Source: JBCDGZ01 sp038750655
GTDB lineage: Bacteria > Bacteroidota > Bacteroidia > Chitinophagales > Saprospiraceae
Reading direction: 5' to 3'
Assembly: GCA_038750655.1 (NCBI GenBank)
Contig: JBCDGZ010000072.1
Location: 1-38,218 of the forward strand
Length of the DNA stretch: 38,218 nt
In this document: piece after piece, positions 23,479-32,473 of the stretch
How the letters are laid out: each line of letters starts with the position of its first letter
Position numbering within the stretch: position 1 is the first letter of the stretch
Translations under genes and position numbers: made by a program
The notes under the pieces: model-generated
The model's input: only the letters and a program-made list of their open reading frames with translations
What the model was told of the DNA's origin: nothing
Database searches by the model: none

Positions 23479-26061
23479 ATGCACCCAACAAAGAGCATAT
23501 TAAGCTTACTAACCCTTTTACTATCACTTAACGTACTCAGCGGGCAAGACCTGCTGAACACGCCGGTGACGATCCAGGTGGAGCAGGCTTCTATCCCCGA
23601 GTGCCTGGACCTGATCAGCCAGCAGGTAGAAGTGAAGATGGCCTACAGCAGTCGCTTTTTTGCGGAGGCTGGGCTGGTAGAGCTGAAGGTTAAGGAGCGG
23701 CCCTTGGCGGAGGTGTTGGATCGGCTGTTGGCGGCTACCGGGATGGGCTATCGCCTGGCGGGGACGCAGTTGATTATTTTTAAGCAGAAGAAGCGGAAGC
23801 CGCCGAGCTATACCATTAGTGGATATTTGGAAGATGAGGCGACGGGGGAAAAGCTGGTGGCGGCAACGGTGGTCTGCCAGCGACATAATCGGGGAGCGGT
23901 GACCAATGAGTATGGTTTTTACAGTTTGACGCTGCCCGCAGGGGCGGTGGAGCTGTCTTATAGTTATCTAGGCTGTACGCCTTCGATCAAGGCTTTTGAT
24001 TTACAGCAAAACCATCGGATTAACATGACGCTAGAGCCAGCGACTTACCTCTCTGAGGTGATCGTTCGGCCGGAGGAGAGCAATAGTGATGCCTTGCTTG
24101 ATCCGGCCAGTGGGCAGCATATCCCGGGAGGACATCTGGCCTTGTTGCCGGATTTGGCGGGGGAAAATGATGTGGTCCGGGTAGCGCAGCAGCTGCCGGG
24201 CGTGCAGACAGGAGCCGACGGCTCTGGTGGGATGTATGTACGCGGGGGTGGGGGCGGCCAGAACCTGATTTTGCTCGATGGGGTGCCGATTTACAATCCT
24301 TCTCACCTGCTGGGGCTATTTTCCATTTTCAATTCCAGTGCGATCCGCTCGGCGCGGCTATTGAAGGGCAGTTTTCCGGCCCGGTACGGCGGTCGGCTGT
24401 CTTCGGTGCTCGATGTGCGTACCCGCGAGGGCAACCTCAAGCATTGGGAGGCTGAAGCGGGAGTTGGCCTGCTCAGTGGCCGCGCCTCCGTCGAAGGGCC
24501 CATCGTGGAGGACAAGGTATCGCTGCTAGTGGCTGGGAGGCATACGCTGTCCAATTACCTGCTCGGCTCTAGCATCGCCACGGCCTTCGTCGGCGGGGAG
24601 CCCGATGAGTTGGATCTCCGCTTTTATGACCTCAATGCCAAACTCAACTACAGCATGTCCAATAAAGACCGGCTGATGCTCAGTTACTACAACGGTGCTG
24701 ATGCCTTTTATGGTTTTTTGGAAGACGAGGAAACGTTGCAGCGTTCTGAAAGTTCGCTCGACTGGGGCAATCAGATGGCCGCCTTGCGTTGGAATCACGA
24801 GTTCGGCGATCGCCTTTTTTCCAATACCACCCTTACCTACAGCAACTACAACTTTGATAACAGCTCTTTGTATGATGATTTAGAGGAGGAGGTCTTTGAA
24901 TATTATGAATTCAGCTCGAACGTTGAAGATATTGCCTTTAAAATAGATGTCGATTACTTGCCTTCTCCTAAGCACAGCCTGCGCTTTGGAATGGGGCTGA
25001 GCAGGCAGGAGTATTTATTCAAGTTTGTGAATCTAGACGATGCACTATTTGAATTGGGCATTATTGATACCGTAAACATTGAGGAGCTTTCCAACCTGGA
25101 GGAAAAGGATCGATTGGAGAATACCGAAGCTTTTGCTTATGTCGAAGATGTGATCCAGCTGCGGCCCAATTGGCAGCTGAACGCCGGACTACGACTTTCC
25201 AGTACCTTCAGCAGCGGCAATTCCTTCTGGCGATTGGAGCCCCGCCTGAGTACGCATTATCGATTCGAAAAACCGTTCTCGGTCAATGCTTCGGTGGGGC
25301 GCATGGTCCAGCATCTACACTTGATTTCTGCGGTCGGCCTGCGGATGCCCAGTGATATTTGGCTGCCCTCTGGCTTTGATCTTCAACCCTCTGAATCCTG
25401 GCAGTTGGAGTTGGGGGGACAGTACGCGCTTGCTGATGGCATCGACTTTTCTTTGCAGGGGTACTACAAATGGATGGATAATTTATACCTCTCCACAGAG
25501 TTACCCAACAGTAGCAATGAGGAAATTGCGCAAGGTATTGTCGAGGGTAACGGCGAGGCCTACGGTTTGGAGTTTATGGTACAAAAGCGGGAGGGGCGCA
25601 GTGGCGGCTGGTTGAGCTACACCCTCGCTCGTTCCGATCGGCAGTTTGATGAGGTCAATACGGGGCTGCGCTATGCCTTTCAGTACGATAGCCGTCATTT
25701 CGTCAAGCTTTTTATCTACCAAAAGCTGTGGCAGCGCATGCAGTTGAGCCTCAACTGGACCTACGCTTCCCCCAATCCATTATTGCTAATCGAAGATGAA
25801 AGCCTTAATCTGGGTACGATACCGATCGAGCAGGAGCCCGGAAGAAAAAATACCTTTCGCGACCAGGCGCTGCACCGTCTTGACCTTGGCTTGAATTATC
25901 TGCTGCAAACCGGGCAGTTCCATCATACCTTCAAACTAGGCATCTATAATGTCTATGATCAAGACAATGCTTTGTTCCATCGCCAGTTTGACGAAGAAAG
26001 CTTCGATTCTGTTTTCCTGATGCCCTTCCTACCTTTTATTTACTATAACATTCGCTTGTAG
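23479..26061 (+). CDS. TonB-dependent receptor with STN signalling domain
   Basis: An 860-residue protein. Signal peptide 1-22; STN (secretin/TonB short N-terminal) domain at about 25-100 (VTIQVEQASIPECLDLISQQ … ERPLAEVLDRLLAATGMGYRL), carboxypeptidase-regulatory-like domain at about 111-195 (SGYLEDEATGEKLVAATVV … YGFYSLTLPAGAVELSYSYLG). The plug region includes LPGVQTGADGSGGMYVRGGGGGQNLILLDGVPIYNPSH, here given as landmarks only: GMYVRGG and LDGVPIYN; the barrel fills the rest to F/I-rich strands ending IYYNIRL. STN receptors signal to FecR-type anti-sigma factors, and the sigma/FecR pair is directly upstream. The substrate is unknown; no SusD-like gene follows. Confidence 0.88.
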   Translation: MHPTKSILSLLTLLLSLNVLSGQDLLNTPVTIQVEQASIPECLDLISQQVEVKMAYSSRFFAEAGLVELKVKERPLAEVLDRLLAATGMGYRLAGTQLIIFKQKKRKPPSYTISGYLEDEATGEKLVAATVVCQRHNRGAVTNEYGFYSLTLPAGAVELSYSYLGCTPSIKAFDLQQNHRINMTLEPATYLSEVIVRPEESNSDALLDPASGQHIPGGHLALLPDLAGENDVVRVAQQLPGVQTGADGSGGMYVRGGGGGQNLILLDGVPIYNPSHLLGLFSIFNSSAIRSARLLKGSFPARYGGRLSSVLDVRTREGNLKHWEAEAGVGLLSGRASVEGPIVEDKVSLLVAGRHTLSNYLLGSSIATAFVGGEPDELDLRFYDLNAKLNYSMSNKDRLMLSYYNGADAFYGFLEDEETLQRSESSLDWGNQMAALRWNHEFGDRLFSNTTLTYSNYNFDNSSLYDDLEEEVFEYYEFSSNVEDIAFKIDVDYLPSPKHSLRFGMGLSRQEYLFKFVNLDDALFELGIIDTVNIEELSNLEEKDRLENTEAFAYVEDVIQLRPNWQLNAGLRLSSTFSSGNSFWRLEPRLSTHYRFEKPFSVNASVGRMVQHLHLISAVGLRMPSDIWLPSGFDLQPSESWQLELGGQYALADGIDFSLQGYYKWMDNLYLSTELPNSSNEEIAQGIVEGNGEAYGLEFMVQKREGRSGGWLSYTLARSDRQFDEVNTGLRYAFQYDSRHFVKLFIYQKLWQRMQLSLNWTYASPNPLLLIEDESLNLGTIPIEQEPGRKNTFRDQALHRLDLGLNYLLQTGQFHHTFKLGIYNVYDQDNALFHRQFDEESFDSVFLMPFLPFIYYNIRL

Positions 26062-26066
26062 GGGAC

Positions 26067-26774
26067 TTACCTTTTCGGTGGAGCCGAAGGCCGGATTTCG
26101 ATTTTACTGGGCAGTGAGCGAGCGGGCATGGTCAGCAAATCCACCACTAGTTTTCCAATATCCTCGGGTTGAATTTTCCAGGCATCGGCCTCGGAGGGGG
26201 TGTGGTTATTGAAATGGGTGGCTACGGAGCCGGGCATGATGGTGGTGACTTTGACGCCGGCGTGCCGCACATCGAGCATCACGGCTTGGGTGAAGCCGAC
26301 CAGGCCGAATTTGCTGGCATTGTAGGCGGCCCCTTGGGCGAAGAAATTGGTGCCGGCCAGGCTGGCGATGGTGATCAGGTAGCCTTTGGAAGCTTTGAGG
26401 GCATCCAGCGAGGCTTTGGTGCTGTAGAAAACGCCGGTGAGGTTGATGTCGATAACGTCGTTCCATTGCTCGGCGGTCATGGTATCGATGGGGGCGAAGT
26501 GCCCTACGCCGGCATTGGCGATCATAGCATCGATCTGGCCCCATTTGTCGAGGACGGCCTGAACGGCAGCTTGCTGGGCTTCGAAATTGCGGACATCGGC
26601 GGCGATGCCCAGTACGCGATCAGGGTGGCCCAGTGCGGCGGCCACGCCTTCGGCGGCCGACTTACTGCGGCTGGTGATGGCGACATTCATGCCTTCGGCG
26701 AGCAATGATTGAGCAATTCCGAGTCCGATTCCTTTGGTTCCCCCAGTGATAAGGGCCGTTTTGTTATGGAGCAT
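26067..26774 (-). CDS. Short-chain dehydrogenase/reductase (FabG-like)
   Basis: A 235-residue protein. I chose ATG 26774 (MLHNKTALITGG); the frame extends to a TTG at 26789. Motifs: TGGTKGIG (10-17), ANAG (86-89), catalytic Ser in IASLAG near 138, Y151-N-A-S-K155. This is a standard classical SDR of the 3-oxoacyl-ACP-reductase/general dehydrogenase group. It converges with the receptor gene (5 bp between stop codons) and is divergent from the repeat lipoprotein. Confidence 0.88.
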   Translation of the reverse strand: MLHNKTALITGGTKGIGLGIAQSLLAEGMNVAITSRSKSAAEGVAAALGHPDRVLGIAADVRNFEAQQAAVQAVLDKWGQIDAMIANAGVGHFAPIDTMTAEQWNDVIDINLTGVFYSTKASLDALKASKGYLITIASLAGTNFFAQGAAYNASKFGLVGFTQAVMLDVRHAGVKVTTIMPGSVATHFNNHTPSEADAWKIQPEDIGKLVVDLLTMPARSLPSKIEIRPSAPPKR

Positions 26775-26803
26775 AAGATTTTTTTGCAAAAGGTTAAAGT
26801 AAA

Positions 26804-26838
26804 AAACAACTGACTACATATGTGATAATCAGTTGTTT
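26804..26838. repeat. 10-bp perfect inverted repeat between divergent genes
   Basis: AAACAACTGA (26804-26813) is complemented by TCAGTTGTTT (26829-26838) across a 15-nt AT-rich loop, 30 bp upstream of the dehydrogenase start. It could be an operator. The remaining AT-rich intergenic DNA up to 27057 contains no other recognisable feature besides a weak TTTG/TATTTTAA promoter-like pair near 27013-27040. Confidence 0.5.
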
Positions 26839-27057
26839 ACGGTTATGTGTGAAATGAAGCTAAATTTTTTTCAAAAAAAGTGATCACCCGATAGGGGATT
26901 TTTTATTAGAGCTTGTCTTGATGACAACTAAACAACAAGTTCTTATACACACAACCATTACTCCAACTTAAAGTTCACGATCAGCCATTTAGTTTCTTGT
27001 TATTTGTACAATAGCAGGGCTAAGGGGCTATTTTAAAACATTAACTAAAATCAAAAA

Positions 27058-28122
27058 ATGATGAGTAAGAAAATTAGTCTTTTGTGCCTGAGCCTCCTAA
27101 TGATTTTGAGCGCCTGTAAGAAGGATTCCATCAACGAAACCGCTCCCAATACCAATGTTAGTCCTAGTGCTAACGCTAATTTTTTCCAACAAGCCCAACA
27201 GCGAAATGGTACAACGACCAATGCCGATTCAACTGCCAACGAAGAAGACTTTGAATGCTTTAGCTTTGTTTATCCTATTGATGTCCTCTATCCCGATGGC
27301 AGTACTCAGACGGCCAACAGTGGCGAAGAGCTGGAAAACTTGATCGACCAGTGGTTTGAGCAAAACGGTGAGGACGAGGAAAATTATCCCACCCTAAAAT
27401 TCCCCCTTCAAGTGAATCTCGAAGATGGCAGCACACAGACCATCAACGATGAGGATACGCTGTGCGAACTTTTCGAAACCTGCTTTGATGAAGAGGAAGA
27501 ATACGACGAGGAGGACGAGTACGATGAGGAGTTCGACGAAATTTGTTTCGACATCGTCTATCCTGTTACCCTAAGCTTGCCAGACGGAACTACTTCGGCT
27601 GCTAATAACGATGAAGAACTAGAAGAGATTATTTTTAACTGGTATGAGCAAAATCCAGACGACACCACGGGTTATCCTACCTTCGTTTATCCAATTGATG
27701 TAGTACTGGAAGACAGTATGACTCAAACCCTGAACAGTGACGAGGAATTGGAAGCATTGCTGGATGCTTGCCATGAGGAATTTTTCGAGGATTGCTTTTC
27801 TTTCAACTATCCGCTCACTATCGTCTTCCCCGATGCAACGACCGCCGAAGCCAGCGATGATGAAAACCTGGCGATGATTGTAGACCAATGGTATGATGCC
27901 AATCCGAGCAGCGAAGAGGAACCGGATTTCAGCTACCCCATCTCCGTTACCTTACAAGAAGACGGCAGCACTCGAACGATTAATAACAGTGAAGAGTTGG
28001 ATGAGTTATTTGTAGACTGCTATGGCGAGGAATGTGAGATTCACAGTGGAAGAGTTATCCTGGGAGACGAGCGGAGCAGTGCTGCCAAGGTGGCCGTCGG
28101 TCAGCAGCAAACCAGTAATTAG
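27058..28122 (+). CDS. Acidic lipoprotein with six alternating repeats
   Basis: A 354-residue protein with a lipoprotein signal (…LMILSAC, Cys20) and an Asn/Ser/Thr-rich linker to about 60. Two alternating unit types follow three times: A (67-108, 163-204, 246-287), of the form C-F-x-(F/I)-x-Y-P, P-D-(G/A)-(S/T)-T, then an acidic helix ending (D/N)-W-(F/Y)-(E/D)-x-N; and B (110-143, 206-242, 289-325), of the form (F/Y)P, D-(G/S)-S/M-T-x-T-(I/L)-N, an acidic helix and a Cys. A Glu/Asp-rich stretch (144-162) interrupts unit B1. Each AB pair holds conserved cysteines. The repeat family is not one I recognise. Acidic surfaces could bind cations, but this is inference. A perfect terminator follows. 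Confidence 0.75.
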   Translation: MMSKKISLLCLSLLMILSACKKDSINETAPNTNVSPSANANFFQQAQQRNGTTTNADSTANEEDFECFSFVYPIDVLYPDGSTQTANSGEELENLIDQWFEQNGEDEENYPTLKFPLQVNLEDGSTQTINDEDTLCELFETCFDEEEEYDEEDEYDEEFDEICFDIVYPVTLSLPDGTTSAANNDEELEEIIFNWYEQNPDDTTGYPTFVYPIDVVLEDSMTQTLNSDEELEALLDACHEEFFEDCFSFNYPLTIVFPDATTAEASDDENLAMIVDQWYDANPSSEEEPDFSYPISVTLQEDGSTRTINNSEELDELFVDCYGEECEIHSGRVILGDERSSAAKVAVGQQQTSN

Positions 28123-28228
28123 TATAATTAATAGAACAGTAATTTTTCATCTAGAGCGACGTACGATAATCAACTTTTGACAAGATCGTTTGTATGTTCT
28201 CTAGTTTAAAAAAAGGGTTTTTAAGTAA

Positions 28229-28269
28229 AGAGCGATTCGTATGCGAGAACGAATCGCTCTCTTTTTTTT
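28229..28269. terminator. Strong terminator shared by convergent genes
   Basis: AGAGCGATTCGT (28229-28240) pairs perfectly with ACGAATCGCTCT (28249-28260) across an 8-nt loop. Eight T residues follow on the plus strand (28262-28269). The stem abuts the stop of the serine hydrolase on the minus strand and ends the lipoprotein transcript. Confidence 0.9.
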
Positions 28270-29629
28270 ATTCGTTGCCTACGGCGGCGGCTAGTCGCTT
28301 GCCTTTGTGTTGTCCATTTTGGTGGAGAATAATTTGATCGTACTGACCACTATCCCCTTTAATGAATTCCAATTTGGCATTGACGACCTTGGTGTAAAAC
28401 ATGGTAGGGCTTTCGGGGTGAATTTCGAAGGCGTCCTGGCCGGTGGCCTGCGCGAAATAGCGTCCTTTTTCTGCAAAAATTTTGATGTCAAAATCGGGGA
28501 AGATATTGTAAGCTCCTGCGTATTGTTCAAAGACACCTTCTTTTAGCTCGATGCTTTTCAGAATCTCCGGTACTTCATAAGCCTCGCCGAAGTGCATGGC
28601 CGTAATAGCTCTGCAAATATTACCGCACTGGGCATTCTCGTAATTAGACAGCGCCACCACGCAAACGTCCTCTTCTGGAAAGCGAGCGATAAAGGTGCTA
28701 AAGCCGTCGATGCCACCACCGTGGGCGTAGGAGGTTCGATTGTGCATTTGATCAATCTCCCAACCGTAGCCATAATTGGCTTTCTCGGGGGTGTAGATTT
28801 TGGCTTTGGTTTCGGCACTTACCAGTTCGTTATTGCTCAGGGCCAGGTGCCAGCGGTGCAGGTCACCGACAGTAGAGTAGAGGGCACCGGCGGCGTAGGC
28901 GATGTCGGTATTGATAAAGTTGCAACGGAGCGGATCATCACCGATCACCGAGTAGCCCTGGGAGAGGTAAGGAATAACATTTTGGTAGTGCTCATAGCCA
29001 CTATTTTCCATCCCTAGTGGCTTAAAGATATTGTCGGCCAATACTTGATCGTAGGGCTTTCCTCCTACTTTTTCCAGAATCATCCCCAGCAGGTAGTAGC
29101 CAGAGTTGTTGTAACTGAACTCTGCGCCCGGCTCAAATTCCAGCTCTTTTTCATTAAAGCGTTTGATAAATTCATCCGGCGCTTCGACGATGCTGGCTCG
29201 ATTTTTCATAACCTCAGGATCTCCGGTATAGCTAGGAATACCCGAAGTATGGGTCAACAAATGATGGATGGTAATTTTATCCCCCTGCACCTTCGGATAA
29301 TCGGGAAGGTAATTCGTAATCTTGTCCTGCAGATCAATCTTCCCCTGCTCGACATACTGCATAATCGCCATCGCCGTGAACTGCTTGGTGATGGACCCCA
29401 GCCGAAAACGGGTATCCACATTATTTTTGATGTTGTACTTGGCCAGCGCATGGCCGTACCCCTGTTGGTACAGGACTTCATTACCTTTAGCAATTAGAAT
29501 TACGCCGCTGAAGGCATTATTGGCCAATTGGGCGTTCATGTATTCCTCAATCTTGGACTGCAGGTCCTGCGCCTGTCCGTTGAAGGAATGGAGGAGTAAA
29601 AATGTTAGTAGTGAGAATACGGTTCTCAT
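28268..29629 (-). CDS. Serine hydrolase of the beta-lactamase/penicillin-binding family
   Basis: A 453-residue secreted protein (signal peptide 1-20, …FNGQAQ). The active-site residues are present: S79-I-T-K82 within RLGSITKQFTAMAIM, Y173-N-N175 and H303-G-G-G (the K/H-x-G element). A C-terminal domain of about 100 residues follows the catalytic domain, as in class C/DD-peptidase and esterase homologues. Peptidase, esterase or lactamase activity cannot be told apart from sequence. It is probably periplasmic. It is preceded by a repeat region (29684-30094) rather than an obvious promoter. Confidence 0.88.
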   Translation of the reverse strand: MRTVFSLLTFLLLHSFNGQAQDLQSKIEEYMNAQLANNAFSGVILIAKGNEVLYQQGYGHALAKYNIKNNVDTRFRLGSITKQFTAMAIMQYVEQGKIDLQDKITNYLPDYPKVQGDKITIHHLLTHTSGIPSYTGDPEVMKNRASIVEAPDEFIKRFNEKELEFEPGAEFSYNNSGYYLLGMILEKVGGKPYDQVLADNIFKPLGMENSGYEHYQNVIPYLSQGYSVIGDDPLRCNFINTDIAYAAGALYSTVGDLHRWHLALSNNELVSAETKAKIYTPEKANYGYGWEIDQMHNRTSYAHGGGIDGFSTFIARFPEEDVCVVALSNYENAQCGNICRAITAMHFGEAYEVPEILKSIELKEGVFEQYAGAYNIFPDFDIKIFAEKGRYFAQATGQDAFEIHPESPTMFYTKVVNAKLEFIKGDSGQYDQIILHQNGQHKGKRLAAAVGNE

Positions 29630-29683
29630 ATGTTGTGATTTTGATTTTAAATTGTATTGTAATACTGTCAGTGTCCTCTTCGA

Positions 29684-30094
29684 GAGCTACCGTGTACACA
29701 CATTTATTTTTTCGTACAAAAAACAGCCCTTTTAGTCCGAGCCTTGTCTTCTGCTAAGGGCTACCGCGTACACACATTTTTTTGGCTCCCTCGCAATGAT
29801 TCGTTTCCCTTCTAACGTCCCTCTTCATTTTTCCAATCGATGAAAAACGAAGCAAAATCTGCCTGCCGGCAGGCAGGAATCTTGTCTGTGCCCCGTAGGG
29901 GATAAACTCGCTCCGATCAAACAGTACACAGACGGGCATCCCGCTCCTTTAACGCGTATATTTTGATACTGACCTTTGGTCAGTCAAAATCTAATAGCCA
30001 CTCCATTCGCTCTGCTTTTAGCACTATAGAGAACCGAATTCGGTTCTTTAGGACTTTTTATTCACCGCTTGGCGATGTGTGTACACGGTAGCTC
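29684..30094. repeat. 411-bp repeat element with perfect 20-bp terminal inverted repeats
   Basis: GAGCTACCGTGTACACACAT (29684-29703) is exactly the reverse complement of 30075-30094. A third copy with two changes lies inside (29758-29777) in the left-end orientation. The element also has perfect palindromes CTGCCTGCCGGCAGGCAG (29859-29876) and AGAACCGAATTCGGTTCT (30030-30047), and a hairpin ACTGACC-TTT-GGTCAGT (29968-29984). There is no transposase and no visible target-site duplication. A minus-strand frame at 29754-29939 is a translation of repeat DNA, not a gene. It fills the gap between the hydrolase and the GNAT gene. Confidence 0.8.
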
Positions 30095-30112
30095 CTGCAA
30101 GGTACACGGCGA

Positions 30113-30592
30113 CTAAACATCAAAACACTGCATCACCACCCGATACTCCGCCGTACACAGCTCCACCTCCTCAAACCGTCCCTGCGTATACTCCCCAATC
30201 ACCCTGCGCCAAAATTGCTGCGCGGCCTTCCGACCAATGTCCTGCCGAACTTCCCAAGCACCACCGTATTGTTCAAAAACCCGATGGGCCATCTGGCGCC
30301 CCAGGCCCTTTCTGCGAAAGGCCGGGAGCACATAGAACTCCGCAATGGATCGCTTCCCCGCCTTCGGCTCCCCCAGCACAAAACGATTAATCAGCACCAA
30401 GCCCATCCATTCTCCATCGTACAGGGCCTTCAGCGCCACCCGATCCGGCTCCTGCCAGTAGCTGTCCAAATAGGGGTAGTCCACCTCGCCATCGGGGCCA
30501 GCCGTCTCTCCCATTTCGAGGAGGTAAGCATTGAGAAGCTGCTTTGTCTTAGTGCGCTCATCAGGGGGAATCATTTCCAGGACCATCCTCAT
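30113..30592 (-). CDS. GNAT-family N-acetyltransferase
   Basis: A 159-residue protein. The acetyl-CoA-binding motif A is at about 82-105 (IAEFYVLPAFRRKGLGRQMAHRVF, with RRKGLG at 93-98), preceded by GEWMGLVLINR strands. Substrate unknown. Its ATG overlaps the stop of the MutS-like gene by ATGA (30589-30592), so the two are probably translationally coupled, with MutS-like first. Confidence 0.85.
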   Translation of the reverse strand: MRMVLEMIPPDERTKTKQLLNAYLLEMGETAGPDGEVDYPYLDSYWQEPDRVALKALYDGEWMGLVLINRFVLGEPKAGKRSIAEFYVLPAFRRKGLGRQMAHRVFEQYGGAWEVRQDIGRKAAQQFWRRVIGEYTQGRFEEVELCTAEYRVVMQCFDV

Positions 30593-32193
30593 AAGCGATT
30601 ACTCGCCCCCATTTTTTCATTTTCAAATTGCAGAGCCAGCCGTTGAGCTTCTTCGACGATGCTGGCCGGATAGCCTGCGATTTCCAGGATATTGATGGCA
30701 TTGCGCTTTTGCAAGGCCCCCTGGCGCAGGGTATAGTCAAAAGAAAGACTTTGGTTGTCGATGCTTTCTTGAAAATAATACAAGTCAAATCCTTCTCCGA
30801 GGAGCTGTGTCAACTCAATATCGTGGGTGGAAACCAACACCATATGATCGTCGCGATTCAAGTATTCCAGAATGGCTTTTGCCGAGCTGATCCGTTCTAT
30901 CGTATTGGTCCCTTTAAAGACCTCGTCGATGGTAAAGAGAAATTGAGGAGTCTGGGTTTTCGAGGCACTAAGCAGCTCCCCAATGGTGGCGACCTCTTCC
31001 ATATAGTAGCTCCGTCCCTCCGTAATGACATCGCGGATTTGGATGGAGGTGGCCAGGTTGAAGATGGGGGCTTTGTAGTATTGAGTGAAGGAGGTATTTA
31101 GCGTTTGGGAGGTGATGATATTGAGGTTAATGGCTTTGATAAACGTAGACTTGCCCGACATATTCGACCCCGTCAACAGCAAGCTCTTATGGTGCAAATG
31201 CAAGTCGTTGGCTACACAGTTGTCTACCAGCGGATGATAAAGCTCTTTCAGCTGAATTTCTTTTTGTGGGGGGGTAAAATGTGGCTGGCTATAGTGGGGC
31301 AGTCCTGCGCGTAAGCTAGCTACAGAGAGGGCCATGTCGACTTTTCCTGTAGCTTTAAAAAGGGCATGGATGTCCTCTCGCTTGGCTTCGATTTCATCCA
31401 CTACTTGATGAAAAGTCGTGATTTCTTGCAGTGCGATAATTTTAAAGATTTCTGCTATCAACCAGGCTACCGCAGCAGCATCATTATTTTGTAGCAGATG
31501 GGTAGCTAAGACGTTAGTTTTCTTGGTCAGTTGATTAACGGTCTTAATGCTTGATTGCAGATGTTGCTGCTCCTTTTCCGAAAATCCCGCATGAGGCAAA
31601 AGCTTCTGGCTGGTTTCACTTAGTTTTTTTAAACGAGAAAAGATGTCGACAAAATCGCCGATTCTCTTTTTGTGCCAATAATGCAAAAAGGTATTGATCA
31701 ACAAAAACAACAAGAGTGGAAAGAGGAAGTAAGGATAAAAGAGCAAGAAGACAATCGAAATTGGGACCACCCATTTTAGTACTTGAACAGCTTGAATGAA
31801 TTTGAGCTTGGGAGGCAATTCACCGTAGATGAGAAAAGGCAGGAAATAATCATCCCCCTTTGATAAATGCTTGAGCACTTTTTGTGCCGCCAATCGGGCC
31901 TTTTCATTGTTTTGAAAATGCTGTATCCTATTCTCTAGCACCTTCAAGTCCTCCGCAGTGGTGTCCAATCGCCTTAAGCGAGCGTATAAGTATTGCTGCC
32001 CTACTGCCGAATGGGTGCGGTCGAGAAAGCGAAAGAAGGCCTTCATATCCAAATCCTGCACCGTTCGATCACTCAGTAAGTAAGCCGCTTTAGCGGGCTC
32101 TTGATAAGCATAGTACGCTTCGATGAGGTCGAAATTAAAGTAGGCCGATTTGGCTTGGCCCCAGGGAGTAGTAATGGCTTTATTTTTTTTCAT
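30589..32193 (-). CDS. MutS-like ATPase with transmembrane segments
   Basis: A 534-residue protein from ATG 32193 (MKKNKAITTPWG); an earlier start at 32235 adds atypical residues. It lacks the MutS mismatch-binding N-domain. It starts with a MutS core-like helical domain (about 50-135), then a hydrophobic double helix (about 138-170), further core helices, and the ATPase domain: Walker A GSNMSGKS (342-349), IDE (422-424) and STHDIE (455-460). Small membrane-bound MutS homologues of this form are common in Bacteroidota; their role is not defined. The gene lies 280 bp upstream of, and divergent from, the VIT-vWA gene. Confidence 0.88.
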   Translation of the reverse strand: MKKNKAITTPWGQAKSAYFNFDLIEAYYAYQEPAKAAYLLSDRTVQDLDMKAFFRFLDRTHSAVGQQYLYARLRRLDTTAEDLKVLENRIQHFQNNEKARLAAQKVLKHLSKGDDYFLPFLIYGELPPKLKFIQAVQVLKWVVPISIVFLLFYPYFLFPLLLFLLINTFLHYWHKKRIGDFVDIFSRLKKLSETSQKLLPHAGFSEKEQQHLQSSIKTVNQLTKKTNVLATHLLQNNDAAAVAWLIAEIFKIIALQEITTFHQVVDEIEAKREDIHALFKATGKVDMALSVASLRAGLPHYSQPHFTPPQKEIQLKELYHPLVDNCVANDLHLHHKSLLLTGSNMSGKSTFIKAINLNIITSQTLNTSFTQYYKAPIFNLATSIQIRDVITEGRSYYMEEVATIGELLSASKTQTPQFLFTIDEVFKGTNTIERISSAKAILEYLNRDDHMVLVSTHDIELTQLLGEGFDLYYFQESIDNQSLSFDYTLRQGALQKRNAINILEIAGYPASIVEEAQRLALQFENEKMGASNRL

Positions 32194-32473
32194 TATCAAG
32201 TAGCAAGCCCAAGCAATTGATGGACTCCTAAACAAGATAGGCCGCCATCGAAGAATTCCCTTAATTTTTTGACTAACGCCCCCGAATTACTGATGTAGAA
32301 CGCGGGCTGAACCCTTCTTTTGACTAATGCTCTCCTCCAAAATGCGAATACTCAGTCGGTCGTAGCGAATACTAGAAGGCCCCCTCAACAGGCGGCAAAT
32401 CCCCCGAAATTGAGCTTATGAAGCTATGAAAACCCCAATGAACCCTCATTTTTCACCACTAAATGTCAACCCA

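Noticed and set aside
27481..27545. Acidic run (EEEEYDEEDEYDEEFD) considered as a phase-variable simple repeat
   Set aside because: The DNA is not a perfect short tandem repeat, so slippage is not supported; treated as part of the lipoprotein.
29754..29939. 61-codon minus-strand frame inside the repeat element
   Set aside because: Low-complexity product of repeat DNA (the F-L-P-A-G-R-Q stretch comes from the CTGCC palindrome); no start context or homology pattern.
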